Source: Paraescarpia echinospica (Eukaryota > Annelida > Polychaeta > Sabellida > Siboglinidae). From it: 64,000 bases of DNA. The DNA lies in the NCBI GenBank assembly GCA_020002185.1, contig CM034531.1, positions 76,222,291 to 76,286,290 on the forward strand, given 5' to 3'. The position numbers and the translations under genes were made by a program. This document shows, piece by piece, positions 46,530 to 58,015 of the stretch (its first letter is position 1; each line of letters starts with the position of its first letter). A model generated the notes under the pieces. The model made no database searches. It was not told the origin of the DNA and worked only from the letters and a program-made list of their open reading frames with translations.

Positions 46530-46950
46530 ACACACACACACTGTTCTTGTTGATATTTTACATATTCATGGCAGTTGTACTAGCAGAAACATTTCACGGT
46601 GTCCATGCAGTAGCATACTTAAGATATCGTTAATGAGATGTAGGTCAATGCAATAGTCACTCTACACATAGAACGAGATATTAGTGCAGGAAAGTCCTTG
46701 GCTTTGGTATATATATCCCAAACCCAAAGGATGTCATGATCTTACGAACCAAATTTAGTAGCAAGACTGCAGGTGTGAGTTTTCTCTTATTATATTATGC
46801 GTGTCCAGGTCAGTGTATGGAAAATAACACAATAACATGGTTTGAAAATATATTTCTTTGCCTTGCATTCCAACAACTCTCGCGTTGTATTGTTAACAAC
46901 AGCAGACATCCGGGTTATATCACAAGGTCGCTTTCCGATGGCGAAATAGT
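45229..46950 (+). other. 3' flank of SLC22, with CR1 3' fragment and microsatellite
   Basis: A short CR1 3'-end piece on the plus strand (about 45397-45462) has GGCTTCCTTGTCC, GATGGCAATCTTGTTCAATA, as at the ends of the two larger CR1 copies. A CA/GA/CA microsatellite lies at 46463-46541. An AATAAA at about 46294 is the nearest clear candidate polyadenylation signal. No gene otherwise. Confidence 0.6.
46463..46541 (+). repeat. (CA)n(GA)n(CA)n compound microsatellite
   Basis: About 13 CA, 19 GA and 9 CA units in succession. It opens repetitive reading frames that are not genes. Confidence 0.95.
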
Positions 46951-47169
46951 TTATTCACGCATTCTGGCATAATAGATCGACTTGCAATACTTGTCGCACC
47001 ACACGAAGAGGTCGTGGCAAACTTTCCAGATACGTGGAGATTCGATGCAGCAGTTCTCGTATACCTTTATACATTTGTCTTGACAATGGATTAACTTCTC
47101 CATGGCAAGTTCCTGGCTAATTCCACGAACAAGCCCTGCGCACGCCAGTAGGACGGCGAATGCGATAAC
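46951..47169 (-). CDS. Secreted cysteine-rich peptide, member 1 (terminal exon)
   Basis: The exon starts directly after a TTGCAG acceptor with VIAFAVLLACAGLVRG, the hydrophobic core and cleavage region of a signal peptide. The mature part of about 50 residues has seven Cys in the pattern C-x3-C-x6-CC-x9-C-x6-C-x3-C, with CHDLFVWCDKYCK near the end. The start codon must lie in an unidentified upstream exon. Member 2 at 54258-54476 has the same length, Cys spacing and splice position. No domain family recognised; the odd Cys number could allow dimers or leave one free. Expected location is extracellular or secretory pathway. Confidence 0.75.
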   Translation of the reverse strand, partial: VIAFAVLLACAGLVRGISQELAMEKLIHCQDKCIKVYENCCIESPRIWKVCHDLFVWCDKYCKSIYYARMRE

Positions 47170-47796
47170 CTGCAACCGAGAAACGATAATTTATCTTTAC
47201 GCTCTACGTTCTACATAAAGCGATACTTTTATTTTGTAAATAAATAAACGTTCCACTTCCGGATTTTAAAGTAGGCTCGCTGAAGTGACCCACTACATGA
47301 AATGAAATTAAAGTGCAGACACTTGACGCAGATTCCTACTTCGACATTCCGCATTGACAAGTCTGTATTGCGTTCTCCTTCGGGTATAAGATGCTCGGAG
47401 ACGCAGCTGTAGTATCGTTTAGATACAATGTGTGGTTGTTTTTATTGTACAATCTTCTCGCTATAAGGATTACAAATGGACATGTTTTAAATTCCTGTAA
47501 TCACCTACATTGTGCTATATGTTTATATATGATATACATACATATATACACGTATACGCATACAAGTGTATGTGTGTGTAGTTTGACCAGGTCCCAACAT
47601 GGTCCTTATGGCGAGACTATATTATTCTAAACGTATACCGGCCTTTTAGTCTAAAGCATATAAGATAATTTTTACAATAACACCAATCATAATGTGCACC
47701 ACATTAATGATATCCCATTGCTACACTATGCATATCTGATATAAATGATGTGCGTCAAACTGTCTTTCATAACTAATGTCGCCAAGGATTGGTCAC
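47170..47796. other. Upstream of cysteine-rich member 1; no exon identified
   Basis: Should contain or precede the first exon (start Met) of member 1 on the minus strand, but no ATG plus donor in compatible phase could be chosen with confidence. The rest is AT-rich with TATATACAT runs (about 47525-47580). Confidence 0.4.
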
Positions 47797-47853
47797 TGTA
47801 GAGTTACCCCACATTGGACTTGTATATCCGTCTCTGTACGAACCCAGACAACA
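47797..47853 (+). repeat. 5' LTR of Gypsy element (shortened)
   Basis: TGTAGAGTTACCCCACATTG through GAACCCAGACAACA. It matches both ends of the 148-bp 3' LTR but lacks about 91 internal bases. A candidate primer-binding site TGGTGGCAGCGA starts 8 bases after it. Confidence 0.8.
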
Positions 47854-47879
47854 GCACATGGTGGCAGCGATACGCGAAC

Positions 47880-49057
47880 ATGGCCAACGAAGAGGTACGC
47901 CAATCGACGCAACTTCCCCGTCCAGGAAAATTCGAAGGAGCAACACTGCCAACAGGTCCATCTCAAACTGAGTTATGGACGAAATGGTCAACAAGATTCG
48001 AACGTCACCGAGTTGCCGCGATCAGGCCTGCAAGCGAAGTCACAGCTCGAACAAGTAAGCACTGCTATACGCATTGGGCGAATGTGCAGACGCTATTCTG
48101 ACCACGATCAAAATCGATTAAAATAAGGCAACCTACGCTAAGGTAAAGTCTGCCATTGACCAGTATTTCAATGACAATGTGAGGAGAAACACCATCGTCG
48201 AAAGAGCACGTTTCAACACCCGACGACAAACATCAACATAGCCAGTCGACAGTTCCATACAAGACTTATACCGAATGGCAGAAGACTGCAGTTATGGTGA
48301 ACTAAAGGACGAGTTGATCCGCGATAGAACAGTAGCAGGCGTCGCTGACAATGGGCTGTCAGATCGCCTACAGTCAAAACCAGATTCGACACTTGAGCAA
48401 GCTGTCCAGATTATCCGCCAGGCGGAGGTACGCAAGCTAGACAGAGAAGTAGTGAGAGGGGAAATTAGCACGCCCTCCAGTGCCCGCGAAATCGACCATA
48501 GTAAAGCAGTACCCAGAAAATGGAGCGATAAGCCAAAACGAGGCTACACTCACCCCAATGACACGACTAGTGCCTGCCAATGGTGCGGGCGTCAACCTGC
48601 ACAAGACAGGCAGAAATGTCCAGCTAAAAATTATTGCTGTCGGGCATGCGGAAAACAAGGGCACTTCCAAGTAGTGTGTCGCCGCAGTGCAATCAGGAGA
48701 CACAGTGGCAGAGTCCACGAAGTAAAGAGGGAGGGCATCCCATTTCTGGGGGAGATCAAAGACGAGAGTGACTTTTGGTCAGCACGCGTTACTGTGTACA
48801 GTCATAACATACGCTTCAAACTCGACACAGGCGCAGCAGTTTCGGTCATAAGTGACAGGGAACAGTGGCTGAAACGGGTTCAGCTCCACATGAATCAGAA
48901 GAAACTCCGTGGACCTGGAGGCATCCGTCTGCCGGTCAGTGGCATACTCCACGCGACCCTGAAATACCGTGACAAAGAAGTAACTGAAACAGTATACGTC
49001 CTACATAACCAGCAGTGTTCACTGTTGAGCAAACAAGCAAGTTGTTCACAAAACTAG
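47880..49057 (+). pseudogene. Gypsy gag and protease (broken)
   Basis: Gag N-terminus at 47880-48070, frameshifts and a stop, then an open frame 48275-49057. The latter carries a zinc-knuckle CRACGKQGHFQVVC (C-x2-C-x4-H-x4-C) preceded by a second Cys-rich finger-like run, then the aspartic protease motif FKLDTGAAVSVIS. The frame ends shortly after the protease at CSLLSKQAS. Confidence 0.9.
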
Positions 49058-50280
49058 ACGCCAACAGCCGATTATGGCAACTTCCTCTGGATGAGGAGTC
49101 CAGGCTTCTCACAACATTCGTCACACCTTTTGGGCGATTCTGTTTTAACAAACTTCCGTTTGGTATCAGCTCAGCAGAGATTTTCCAGCGCTCCGTGTCG
49201 ACCATCCTGGAAGGCCAAGAAGGGGTGATCTGCCATATGGACGACATCTTGATACATGGCAAAGATGAACCAGAACATGACAAGCGCGTTAGAGCTGTCA
49301 TGCTACGCTTACGGCAAGCCGGACTGACGCCGAACAACATAATTTTATGTGAATTTGCAAGGCAGTGGATCCAGTTCTTGGGACGTGTCATCGATGTCTC
49401 AGGGATACATGCAGACAGCAGTAAGACGGCAGCTATCGCACAATTCCCAGCTCCCACCAATGTCACGGAACTCCAACGCTTCATGGGTATGGTGAACCAA
49501 ATGGGAAAATTCATTCCACGACTGGCTGATATCGACGAACCAGTACGCCAGTTACTGTGCAAAGACAGGGCATGGTTATGGGAAGAGCCACAACAAACTG
49601 CCTTCCAGCACGTGAAAGACACGCTTGTATTACCCGAGGTACTTACACACTATGACCCAAACCGCCCAACAGTGATCGCAGCAGACGCATCTTCTCAGGG
49701 GATCGGTGCAGTACTAGTGCAAATTCAAGATGGTAGCAGACGTCGTCCAGTCTACTATGCTTCCCGATCGCTCACAGAAACCGAGAAACGCTATGCAGTC
49801 ATAGAGAAGGAAACTCTTGCAGCAGCCTGAGCTTGCGTGAAGTTCATAGAGTATGTGATGGGTCTAAACTTCACGCTCAAGACTGATCACAAACCTCTCG
49901 TGCCACTTCTGAAAACAAAAGAGCTAGCCAAGATGCCACCTCGCATCAAACGATTTCGTCTGAGAATAATGCGATACAACCCGGAAGTCGCATACGTCCC
50001 AGGAAAGCATCAAACGACACCCGACGCATTATCTCGCGCTCCCGTCAACTTCCCAGAGCAGACCGACATCATGTTTGTGGAAGAGGTGGAATGTTACGCG
50101 AAACACACAGTAACCATACTTCCAGCTATGGAGAAACGTCTACAGGACATTCGAGCGGCACAAAAAGCAGATGATGAGTGCCAACAAGTCAGAACATTTT
50201 GCACAGAAGGATGGCCAGCTTACATGCCACACCTGCACTCATACGACCGTACTGGGAGAACAGGAGCTATCTCGCAGTAG
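49015..50280 (+). pseudogene. Gypsy reverse transcriptase and RNase H (N-terminally deleted, one stop)
   Basis: RT blocks: DANSRLWQLPLDEESRLLTT, FGRFCFNKLPFGISSAE, catalytic CHMDDILIHG (Tyr-Met-Asp-Asp variant with His), RVIDVSGI. The RNase H-like part has IAADASSQGIGAVLV and, after the TGA at 49828-49830, FTLKTDHKPLVPLL and KHQTTPDALSR. The first catalytic Asp region of RT is missing. Confidence 0.92.
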
Positions 50281-50965
50281 CCGATGATCTCCTACTGTAT
50301 GACGAACGCATCGTGATTCCGAGGGCCATGCGTTTGGATATACTACACTGCATACATCAGGGCCATCTCGGTATCACTAAATGTAGCGCTAGGGCTCGCA
50401 CATCGGATATCAGTCAGAAAGGGCTATCCCCAGCCAACTACTGATGGGAAGAAGGTTACGAACACAACTGCCAACACTCCCAAGCACGCTCCAGCCAAGG
50501 GTACAAACCGGTGACAGAGAGAAGGTCCGAACCAAAGAGGACACCTACATATCCAACCAAACACGCACTTACAACAACCGACATAGGACACAGGAACTTC
50601 CTGTCCTACAGCCAGGTGACCAAGTATGGGTTAGGGATCAGGACCGACAGGGTAGGATACTGAGACAGACACATCACCCTGGGTCGTATTTCGTGAGAAC
50701 CGAATACGGCACGGTGCGACGTAACAGGGGAGTTCTGGTTCCTACTCTGGACGAACAACATGCGATGACCAGTCCGGTGAGAGGGCCACAACCATCCTGC
50801 ATCCCAGATGTGAGTGAAAGCAGATCGCGCACGCCTACTATGGAGACAACGCGATCATCGCCACAGCACACCGCCACTAGCCTAACCGGAGATAAGGCCT
50901 CTCCATGTGTGACTGTGACCAGATCAGGAAGAGCTATAAAGCCGCCTGAACGTTTGAACTTATAG
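50281..50965 (+). pseudogene. Gypsy integrase with the catalytic core deleted
   Basis: The zinc-binding N-terminus is represented by LDILHCIHQGHLGITKCSAR (His-His-Cys part of HHCC). After KGLSPANY the next frame begins directly with the C-terminal region GRRLRTQLPTLPSTLQ, LQPGDQVWVRDQD and SYFVRTEYGTVRRNRG. The intervening DDE core of about 200 residues is absent. Confidence 0.9.
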
Positions 50966-51037
50966 TCCCCGAAGTTCACACATGCTGGTGAACATGACTG
51001 TAGAGTTCAGCATGTGAATGCGAACTCTGGGGGGAAG

Positions 51038-51185
51038 TGTAGAGTTACCCCACATTGGACTTGTATCATATGGGACGATTCAGTAGAACGTTGAATAAGG
51101 TCCCATGATGACCACGCCGTGTTACTAAAATAAAACGTGTTTCACACAACGCCGTCTCTGCGTCTCTATACGAACCCGGACAACA
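51038..51185 (+). repeat. 3' LTR of Gypsy element
   Basis: 148 bp, TGTAGAG...GACAACA, containing AATAAA (about 51129) as likely polyadenylation signal. The GGGGGGAAG polypurine tract ends at 51037. Confidence 0.88.
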
Positions 51186-51304
51186 ACGCAATCACAACGT
51201 CGACCTCATACGCTTGTGGTATAAAAGTCATAGAACGCGCGTGTCACACCGACCTATGGTGATTAAGACTACGGTGATGGTGTAATTGCGTTATTGAGAC
51301 TTAC

Positions 51305-51490
51305 CACAGGAAATGTCATAGATTCCATCAATGAAGAAGAGCGTTGTACACTGATGGTCGTGGGTGTCTGAATCAAGTGCGCTACATCGACGACAACCGA
51401 GTTTGCCGATCATGAGTTCGCAAGATGAAGTACTCAACAACAAGTGCCGTGTTTGCACACATCGACAGAATCACACCCTGGTTGTGGACA
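51305..51490 (-). other. Candidate exon with donor, paralogous to about 60171-60365
   Basis: On the minus strand an open stretch reading FCRCVQTRHLLLSTSS, then MIGKLGCRRCSALDSD, then FFIDGIYDISC ends at TGTG|GTAAGTCTCAATAA. The segment at 60171-60365 aligns with it over more than 100 bases, including GCACTTGAT.CAGAC and the donor GTAAGTCTCAATAA. Cys-rich, with no recognised domain. A TGA lies just upstream, so it is either an exon with a nearby acceptor or a remnant. Confidence 0.35.
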
Positions 51491-51676
51491 AATGATAGCT
51501 TACGACGCGGCTAAACAGGAATACAGGACTATCTTGGAATTAGGTGACATCGATTAGCATAGGTCGATGATGGGTGTTGCACATTTTTGAGCATTGGATG
51601 GATAAGGGTGAAAGTCCACTTTGAAAACGTGGCATGTTCCTCTAAAAAATGCGAAGGATAAGAGGTCTACACACAA

Positions 51677-51893
51677 CGGACCTATCCACCACGTGACCTG
51701 AATATAGTTTAACTGACGGTGCCATCACGTGACATATTGCCTAGCAACAAGTTCCGCCAATCTAATCAAATGGCTGATGCACATGTTGATCTGTCTGACA
51801 TTCCGTCGTATATGTTGTTAACATTCAGGCCCTACCCATTCTGGCAAATGTTTTTCTTTGCGACAGCAAAGCGAAACTTTGTTTCAATGTGAA
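51677..51893 (+). other. Candidate 5' segment with short ORF, paralogous to 22.92-23.11 kb
   Basis: CCATCACGTGACATATTGCC upstream and an ATG at 51770 opening MADAHVDLSDIPSYMLL, closely resembling the segment at 22918. The frame ends after about 40 codons. Confidence 0.35.
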
Positions 51894-52904
51894 TTAAATG
51901 ATGGAAATAGTTATCTGGCAAATGTCATGTAGTCCTAGTAATGGCATGGTACAATTATTAGATTTGCAAGAGTTGACGAATGTCACGCGTGTAATTTTGA
52001 TTCTGGGTCCGTTGATTACGTCGATCGTCCACGTTAACCTCCTCGTCAACATTTCGTCTTGTCCACCAGTGAGGTGACCGGGTACGTTCAAGGCTGCATA
52101 GCTGATATCCAGGCCAGGTTTTGACTGGGACTTTCCTGCGACGCCCAACTCCCGTCAGGAGTTTGCCAAAACACCAGCTTAGAGACAGGCTGGTTGGTTG
52201 TCTCGTCACGTGACCAAGGCAATGCAGTCACCTCGGTTCATAATAATAATAATATATTTAAGTTGATATATCGCTAGATCCACCATTATTGTTCATGGCG
52301 CTTTATTATACATTATATTTAATAATCAATAAAATAAATATTTATTTATTTTATTAACAGTTCATTAATAATACTAAATAAATGTTAATAATTTATTAAT
52401 AACACCACCATAAAAACATTACTAACACTACTACAATTATGAATAATAAATTTATTAAAATGCTTTAAATAATTACAGTATACTCCTAAGACGTCAGTTT
52501 AATATAACACTGTATAGTAAGTGCAGTGTGTTATACTACTAGTGGTAGGTAATCGCGCGTGCGGGGATTGGTGATACATACAAACATACTGACAAATCAA
52601 TAACGGAGTGAACGTAGATGTTCTTGATCAGTTGAGAAACACGGGCTCACATTAATAACAAATACATACCCTGATGTCGCGACTCAACGAACGTCGTGCT
52701 GGTTGTCAATTGTAAACAGACCTAAGGGGCCTAGATATCTACATGGCGTTAATTTGAAATCGAAGGAACTAACTGTTGATTAGCAAGAAAGCCTACTGTT
52801 GCAGTATGTGACATTTTACTTGTCAAGTATGCCGAACAGACTGATATGATATAGGAATTGTGTATTAGTAACATATTACTTTTAAGGTTTAAGCATTGTA
52901 CGTT
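51894..52904. other. No gene seen
   Basis: Includes an ATAATAATAATATATTT tract and a long run of AT-rich TTTATTAA-type sequence (about 52235-52470). Nothing coding or structured recognised. Confidence 0.5.
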
Positions 52905-53525
52905 GGGAGACTATTAATCTGACAGTTTTTCTGTTAGTAATGGGGTACGTCAAGGAGGAATCCTTTCTCCGTATCATTTTGTGTTTACATGAATGATCTC
53001 AGCACATAAACTAGATAACGTAAATGCTGGATGCATAATAGGTGCTTCAGTAATTAATAATTAGTCAGTGTAAATATCTTGGACATATCATCACGGAAAA
53101 CCTCATTGAAAATGATGATATTGCTAGGCAATACAAGAGAATTTATGCTCAGGGTAATGCTTTGATCCAAAAATTCTATATGTGTACGGAAGCTGTAAAG
53201 AGTACTCTGTTCAAATCATATTGCACTTTATTATATACGTGTCAGCTATGGTGGAATTATAGAGGAGACTCAATGAGAAATTATGTGTAACATACGATAA
53301 TGTCTTTAGATTGTTGTGCAATGAACGTAGATATTGTAGTGCTAGTTATATGTTTGTATCACAAGGATTACCCTCATGCAAAATGTTGATCAGAATTTTT
53401 TGTTTTGTTTTGTGACGTGTGTAGGTAGATCGGGCGATGCAATATTACAGAGTATTATGTAGAGTGATACTTATACACATCACCACTGTGTCGTCACTGG
53501 CGAAAATTGCTATATATTTACAGTT
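52905..53525 (+). mobile_element. Decayed LINE reverse transcriptase fragment
   Basis: FSVSNGVRQGGILSPYHFVF (about 52930-52990, RT block with GVRQGGILSP), then QCKYLGHIIT (about 53068), DIARQYKRIYAQGNALIQKF, LFKSYCTLLYTCQLWW and FRLLCNERRYCSASYMFVSQ then GLPSC. The YADD region between the first two blocks is deleted. Stops and frameshifts throughout. Confidence 0.8.
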
Positions 53526-54257
53526 ATTATTCACAGTCTAGTCTACGTTGTACATGGATGTAATATTCCGGAATAAAGTTAATGGAATTTGTTCCCTCTT
53601 ATAGAGGTTTAAAAAACAAGTTAGACGTACTACACAGTTACATCATCACGTAACAAAGACGTACGCATATCCATAGAAAACATGTATCTGTTGACACCTA
53701 TGTTACTGCTTATCGATTCTGAGATTGGTTCACCCGTTTGTCTTGGTACGTCTCTGATGTTGGAGACTGATCATTTAGACACAAAATAAGTACTTAATAT
53801 TATTTCGTGTGCATTACTATGATTCATATTACAACATAAATATGCTGAAAATATTGTGTAGCAACTAGGTGGATCGTCGGTCTGGAAAAGAGGTAGCGTC
53901 GTGTCCAGAAAGAGAGAGATGGGAGGGAAAGAGAGAGGGGGAGGGAAAGAGAGAGGGAGTGCGCACACTAGTGTCAAATATGCTTACTGTCAGCTGATAC
54001 CAAGCGTCTGCATCAGAAAATGGGAATAATAAGGAAAACAAATAAGCCTTTTTTTAAACATACATACTTGTATATATATATACATTTCATTTTAATAAAT
54101 TTTTATATTTCACCGATACATACTGATGGTGATCATCCATAATTGCAGTTAGCCAAACTGTCATTTGTATCCATCATTCTTTTTATGCGACCTCATGTGA
54201 AACGCCATTGCAGAAATTCGGTTGACACCACACGGCCAAATCAGAGTGACAATCAGT
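53526..54257. other. No gene seen; AG-rich tract
   Basis: GGGAAAGAGAGAGGGGGAGG-type purine tract at about 53905-53960. It is downstream of cysteine-rich member 2 and may include its 3' UTR. Confidence 0.45.
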
Positions 54258-54476
54258 TCATGTTCCTATTGGTTTATCAAAATGCATCTTGCAATACTTG
54301 TCACACCACACAAAGACGTCGTGACACACTCTCCACCGAATTGGAGAATTGATGCAACATTTCTCGTACGTTTTCACGCATCTTCTTTGACAACCCAACA
54401 GCTTCTCTATGGCCTCGTCTTTGCCGATTCCATGAACGAGTCCGGCCCACGCCAACAGAACGGCCAGCCCTGCAAC
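54258..54476 (-). CDS. Secreted cysteine-rich peptide, member 2 (terminal exon)
   Basis: After the acceptor TTCACTGCAG the exon begins VAGLAVLLAWAGLVHG (signal-peptide core). The mature part has seven Cys at the same spacing as member 1, including CCINSP and CHDVFVWCDKYCK. The exon is 219 bp, identical in length to 46951-47169, with the same splice position; about 60 percent of residues match by eye, highest around the Cys. Differences such as Lys/Arg replacements are protein-like, suggesting selection. The first exon is not identified. Confidence 0.75.
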   Translation of the reverse strand, partial: VAGLAVLLAWAGLVHGIGKDEAIEKLLGCQRRCVKTYEKCCINSPIRWRVCHDVFVWCDKYCKMHFDKPIGT

Positions 54477-55237
54477 CTGCAGTGAAGAAAAGAGCATTTT
54501 GTAAATTTTCAAAGCAAATCTAATTTTATTGATAGGGTAGACTGTGGCAGCCCCCCCCCCCACCATCACGAACGCCAACTAAAATCGCTGAATTTCCAAA
54601 ACAATATTTGCAAAACTGACATATCGGATAACCATCCAGAAAGCTCAACAACATGAACCAGATGTAATTCAATCTGTATTTTTGAGATACTTTATGCAGT
54701 TTGGTCCGATAGTTTGCCAATAGTAAAACTGGTGCAAATAACGAATTCAATTGGTGATGTTAAAATACGTCCGTTCAATTTCCATGCCAGACAGTGACAC
54801 CAGTGACAAGTGTTTTTTTAATAAATAAATCGTGTTAAGACACATATTGCGCATGGGTAAGACGACGCCTACATCTTTCAGTACATATATAGACCCTATA
54901 TGGTCATAATGTACCATATTTATATCACGTGATGTATGATGTGTAAAACAATTTTTTTTTATTTTGACGTTGCATGATAAGACAAATGCTAGCATGCATG
55001 CCATAATTATGATGAAATATCACGAAACCCAATACTTCTGATGAGCTATTAAGAAACATAAGGTGTGTATCTCTCTACTTAGGTTGTAATGTATATATAT
55101 ATATAAACATAATTTGTATACATAAATGGGTAACAGTTTTCAAGAACCATGATTTCAGAAAGATTTGACGTTCGTATGATCCATGATAAGGTTTTATATA
55201 CATATATATATATATATATATCATATACATATATATT
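54477..55237. other. Upstream of cysteine-rich member 2; no exon identified
   Basis: Contains a run of ten C at about 54550, a GACACCAGTGACAAG near 54795 that resembles the 14-bp motif of 11.5-16.4 kb, and TATA-rich simple sequence (about 55090-55235). Confidence 0.4.
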
Positions 55238-55445
55238 GGGGCGCAGTGGCCGAGTGTTTAGAGTGCCGGACTTTTGACCGGAGGGACCGGGGTTCGAATC
55301 CCGGCTACGGCCGGGCGGTGGTTCTTTACTGGTTCGGCCGCCGTGCCGAAAGTTGGGCAATTTCGTTCACCCTACGTCGTCCCCCTTCCCTCCCCACCGG
55401 CCAGCGGGGAAGGGTAAGCCAACAACACCAGCATGCAAAGTACAA
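55238..55445 (+). repeat. tRNA-derived SINE joined to an RTE LINE
   Basis: 55238-55313 has tRNA features: A box TGGCCGAGTGTTTAGAG, an anticodon-arm-like CCGGACTTTTGACCGG and B box GGTTCGAATCC with a good T-stem (CCGGG/CCCGG). A GC-rich tRNA-unrelated body follows. The sequence passes without an obvious break into the endonuclease reading frame of the LINE at 55446. Confidence 0.75.
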
Positions 55446-58015
55446 CGAAGCCAAGTAAGAACACTACTAAGATATGAACAGATACAGGAACTGGAGGAAG
55501 AACTTAGGGAAACCAGGGTAGTATGTGATGTGATCGCGATCGGAGAAGTCAGAAGAAGAGAGAAATGCTTCACTACCTTGCCAAGCGGCCACCTACTATA
55601 CCATTCCACGGCGAACAACGGCTAAGCAGGATTAAGGCTTTCTCATAAACAAGAAATGGAAATACAATATAGAATCAGCCCCAGAGTAACAGAACGTGTT
55701 CTATGCATAACAAAGCGCTACAAACTGAAGTTAGTACAAGAATATACACAAACAACATCATACTCAGAAGAAGACACAAACAACTTCTACAAAGACGTGG
55801 ATGAGACCTAAGAAAAGCCAACCCACTACACGATTGTGATAGTAGTCTTTAATGCGCAAGAAACATTTCGGAAACGGGAATAGGCCAAGTTGGCCTAGGT
55901 GTGAGAAACGAAAGAGGCGACACCTTGGTAGAATGGGCAGCATCAAGAAAGTACAACATCATGAATACCATGTTCGAGAAGAAAGCAGGGAGGAGATGGA
56001 CTTGGAAAAGCCCAAATGGAGAAACGAAGAACGAAATTGACTACATCCTGACAAACAGGCCAGATATGGTCACTGACGTAACTGTCATCACCCAAATCAA
56101 CATCGGAAGTGACCACAGAATGGTAATGAGGAACATCAAACTGGATATCAAAGCTGAAAGGAAGAAGGTGATAAACAAGAGACCACCAAGTACAGATACC
56201 ATACACATAGGAACAAAAAGATCGAATTCCAACTCGAACTGCGAAATCGATTCGAGACACTACAAGAACTAAACGACATCGACACCATGAGCGAAAACAT
56301 CACTGAGATGATCCAACTAAGTGCAACAAGTGCAGCCAAAGCAATAAACAGGCATGTAATGACGAGAATATCGTCACCGACACGATCATTAATGAAGAAA
56401 CGACGAGAAATGGTGGATAACGGCGACCGTAACAATAAATAGAGTACTATATATACCTGTATATACACAGATACATATAAGGCCATCAAAAAGAGGACAC
56501 CAGGAAGTACAAACAAGAGATCACACGAGAAACGATTATGGCATCAAAGAGCTGAGCTATACGAGAATGAACAGAGTACCATAATTCACACCGATCCGAA
56601 AATGTTACCAGAGATAACACCATGGGAGGTGGAAGCAGCGCTAAGAGATATGAAGGATGGGAAGACATCAGGCAACGACTATGTAAACATTGAAACATTA
56701 AAGCAGAAGATACCATCTCGAAGGCACTGGCTAAGCTGTATAATAAATGCTTATCAGAAAGTCGAATTCCCCCCGCATGGAAGAACGCAAAGATGGTGAT
56801 ACTCTTCAAGAAGGGAAATAAGAAAGACTTCAAGAACTATAGACCAATATGTATGTTATCAAACATCTACAAATTACTCACAAGGATACAAACGAACAGG
56901 CTAGAGAAAACACTCGACGTAAACCAACCACGAGAGCAAGCATTCAGAAGCAGGTACTCAACGACAGGCCACGCACGTAAACCAACTGAAAGACATGTGC
57001 CGATAATATAATATCCCTCTCTGTATCGCTTTCGTCGACTACGAGAAGGTTTTCTACTCGGTACAAACTCAAGAAATACTGACATCCTGTAAAGAACAGG
57101 GGACAGAAGACGTGTACATCGAACTCCTGAAAGACATCTACACCAACAGCTCGGTGACAGTCCACCTACATAAAAAGAGCAACAAGATCAATATCGAGAG
57201 AGGAGTACAACAGGGTTACACCATATCCCCCAAGCTGTTTACGACAACACTCGAAAGCATATTCCGAAGACTGACATGGGAAACCAGAGGCTTGAGTATA
57301 GACGGAAAATATATCAGTCATCTTCGCTTCGCCGACGATATATTCATATGCGCTACTACACCGCTAGAACTAGAAAAAACATGCTGCAGGAGCTAGCTTA
57401 TGAAAGTGAAAAACAAGGTCTGAAGATGAACATTTCGAAGATAAAATTGATGCTAGAAAATGGCACAACGCAGATAGAGAAGGTTGAAAGCTATCTGAGA
57501 CAGCGATACAGTATCAGAAACAGAAACCAAGACAAGGAGATTCAAAAAAGAATCACCGCCGGCTGGACAGCATTCGCCAAATACCGCGACAGCTTCAAGG
57601 GTAACTTCGGAACCTACTTAGAGACAAGTCTACAACTTATGCGTACTTCCAGCGATGACATACGGCGCGGAAACATGGGCACTCACCATCCAGGCGAACA
57701 ACAAGCTAGCAGCCGCACAAACAAAGATGGAAAGAAGTATGTTAAACATCACATATCGGGAGAGAGAAACAAACATCTGAGTAAGAGAGAAGACAAAGGT
57801 CATAGACGTGATAGAAAAAATCTGAAGGCAGAGGTGAACCTGGTCAGGGCACATCAGCAGACTACGAGATAACCGATGGACATCACGTATCACAACCTGG
57901 AGACCTTACGAAGGGGAAGGATCTAGAGGAAGACCGGCGAGACGGTGGAGAGACGAACTAGACGAGTACTGGAAGGGCACCATGTGGCAGAGGATAGCGC
58001 AAGAAAGGTTTATTA
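55446..58015 (+). mobile_element. RTE-clade LINE, frames broken
   Basis: Endonuclease: VRTLLRYEQIQELEEELRET, DVIAIGEVRR, NERGDTLVEWAASRKYNIMN, and the C-terminal IGSDHRMVM. RT: ITPWEVEAALRDMKDGKTSG, KNYRPICMLSNIYKLLTRIQ, REQAFRSRYSTTGH, ERGVQQGYTISPKLFTTTLE, catalytic LRFADDIFICATT (about 57318-57360). The C-terminal region (TYGAETWAL, GRPARRWRDELDEYW) is the tail typical of RTE elements. Multiple frameshifts. Confidence 0.9.

Larger units (their letters stand above)
47797..51185 (+). mobile_element. Gypsy/Ty3 LTR retrotransposon with both LTRs, internally deleted
   Basis: Order LTR - gag - protease - reverse transcriptase - RNase H - integrase - LTR identifies Gypsy/Ty3. Gag starts MANEEVRQSTQLPRPGKF at 47880 and shifts frame near 48060. 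Two deletions stand out: the N-terminal part of RT, with protease joined straight to FTVEQTSKLFTKLDANSRLW, and the whole integrase core. A TGA interrupts RNase H at 49828. A polypurine tract CTGGGGGGAAG precedes the 3' LTR. No target-site duplication (GTCAC left, ACGCA right). It is not capable of autonomous movement. Confidence 0.93.

Noticed and set aside
47797..51185. Endogenous virus with an envelope gene
   Set aside because: No ORF follows integrase before the polypurine tract, and the domain order is that of a plain Gypsy/Ty3 retrotransposon.
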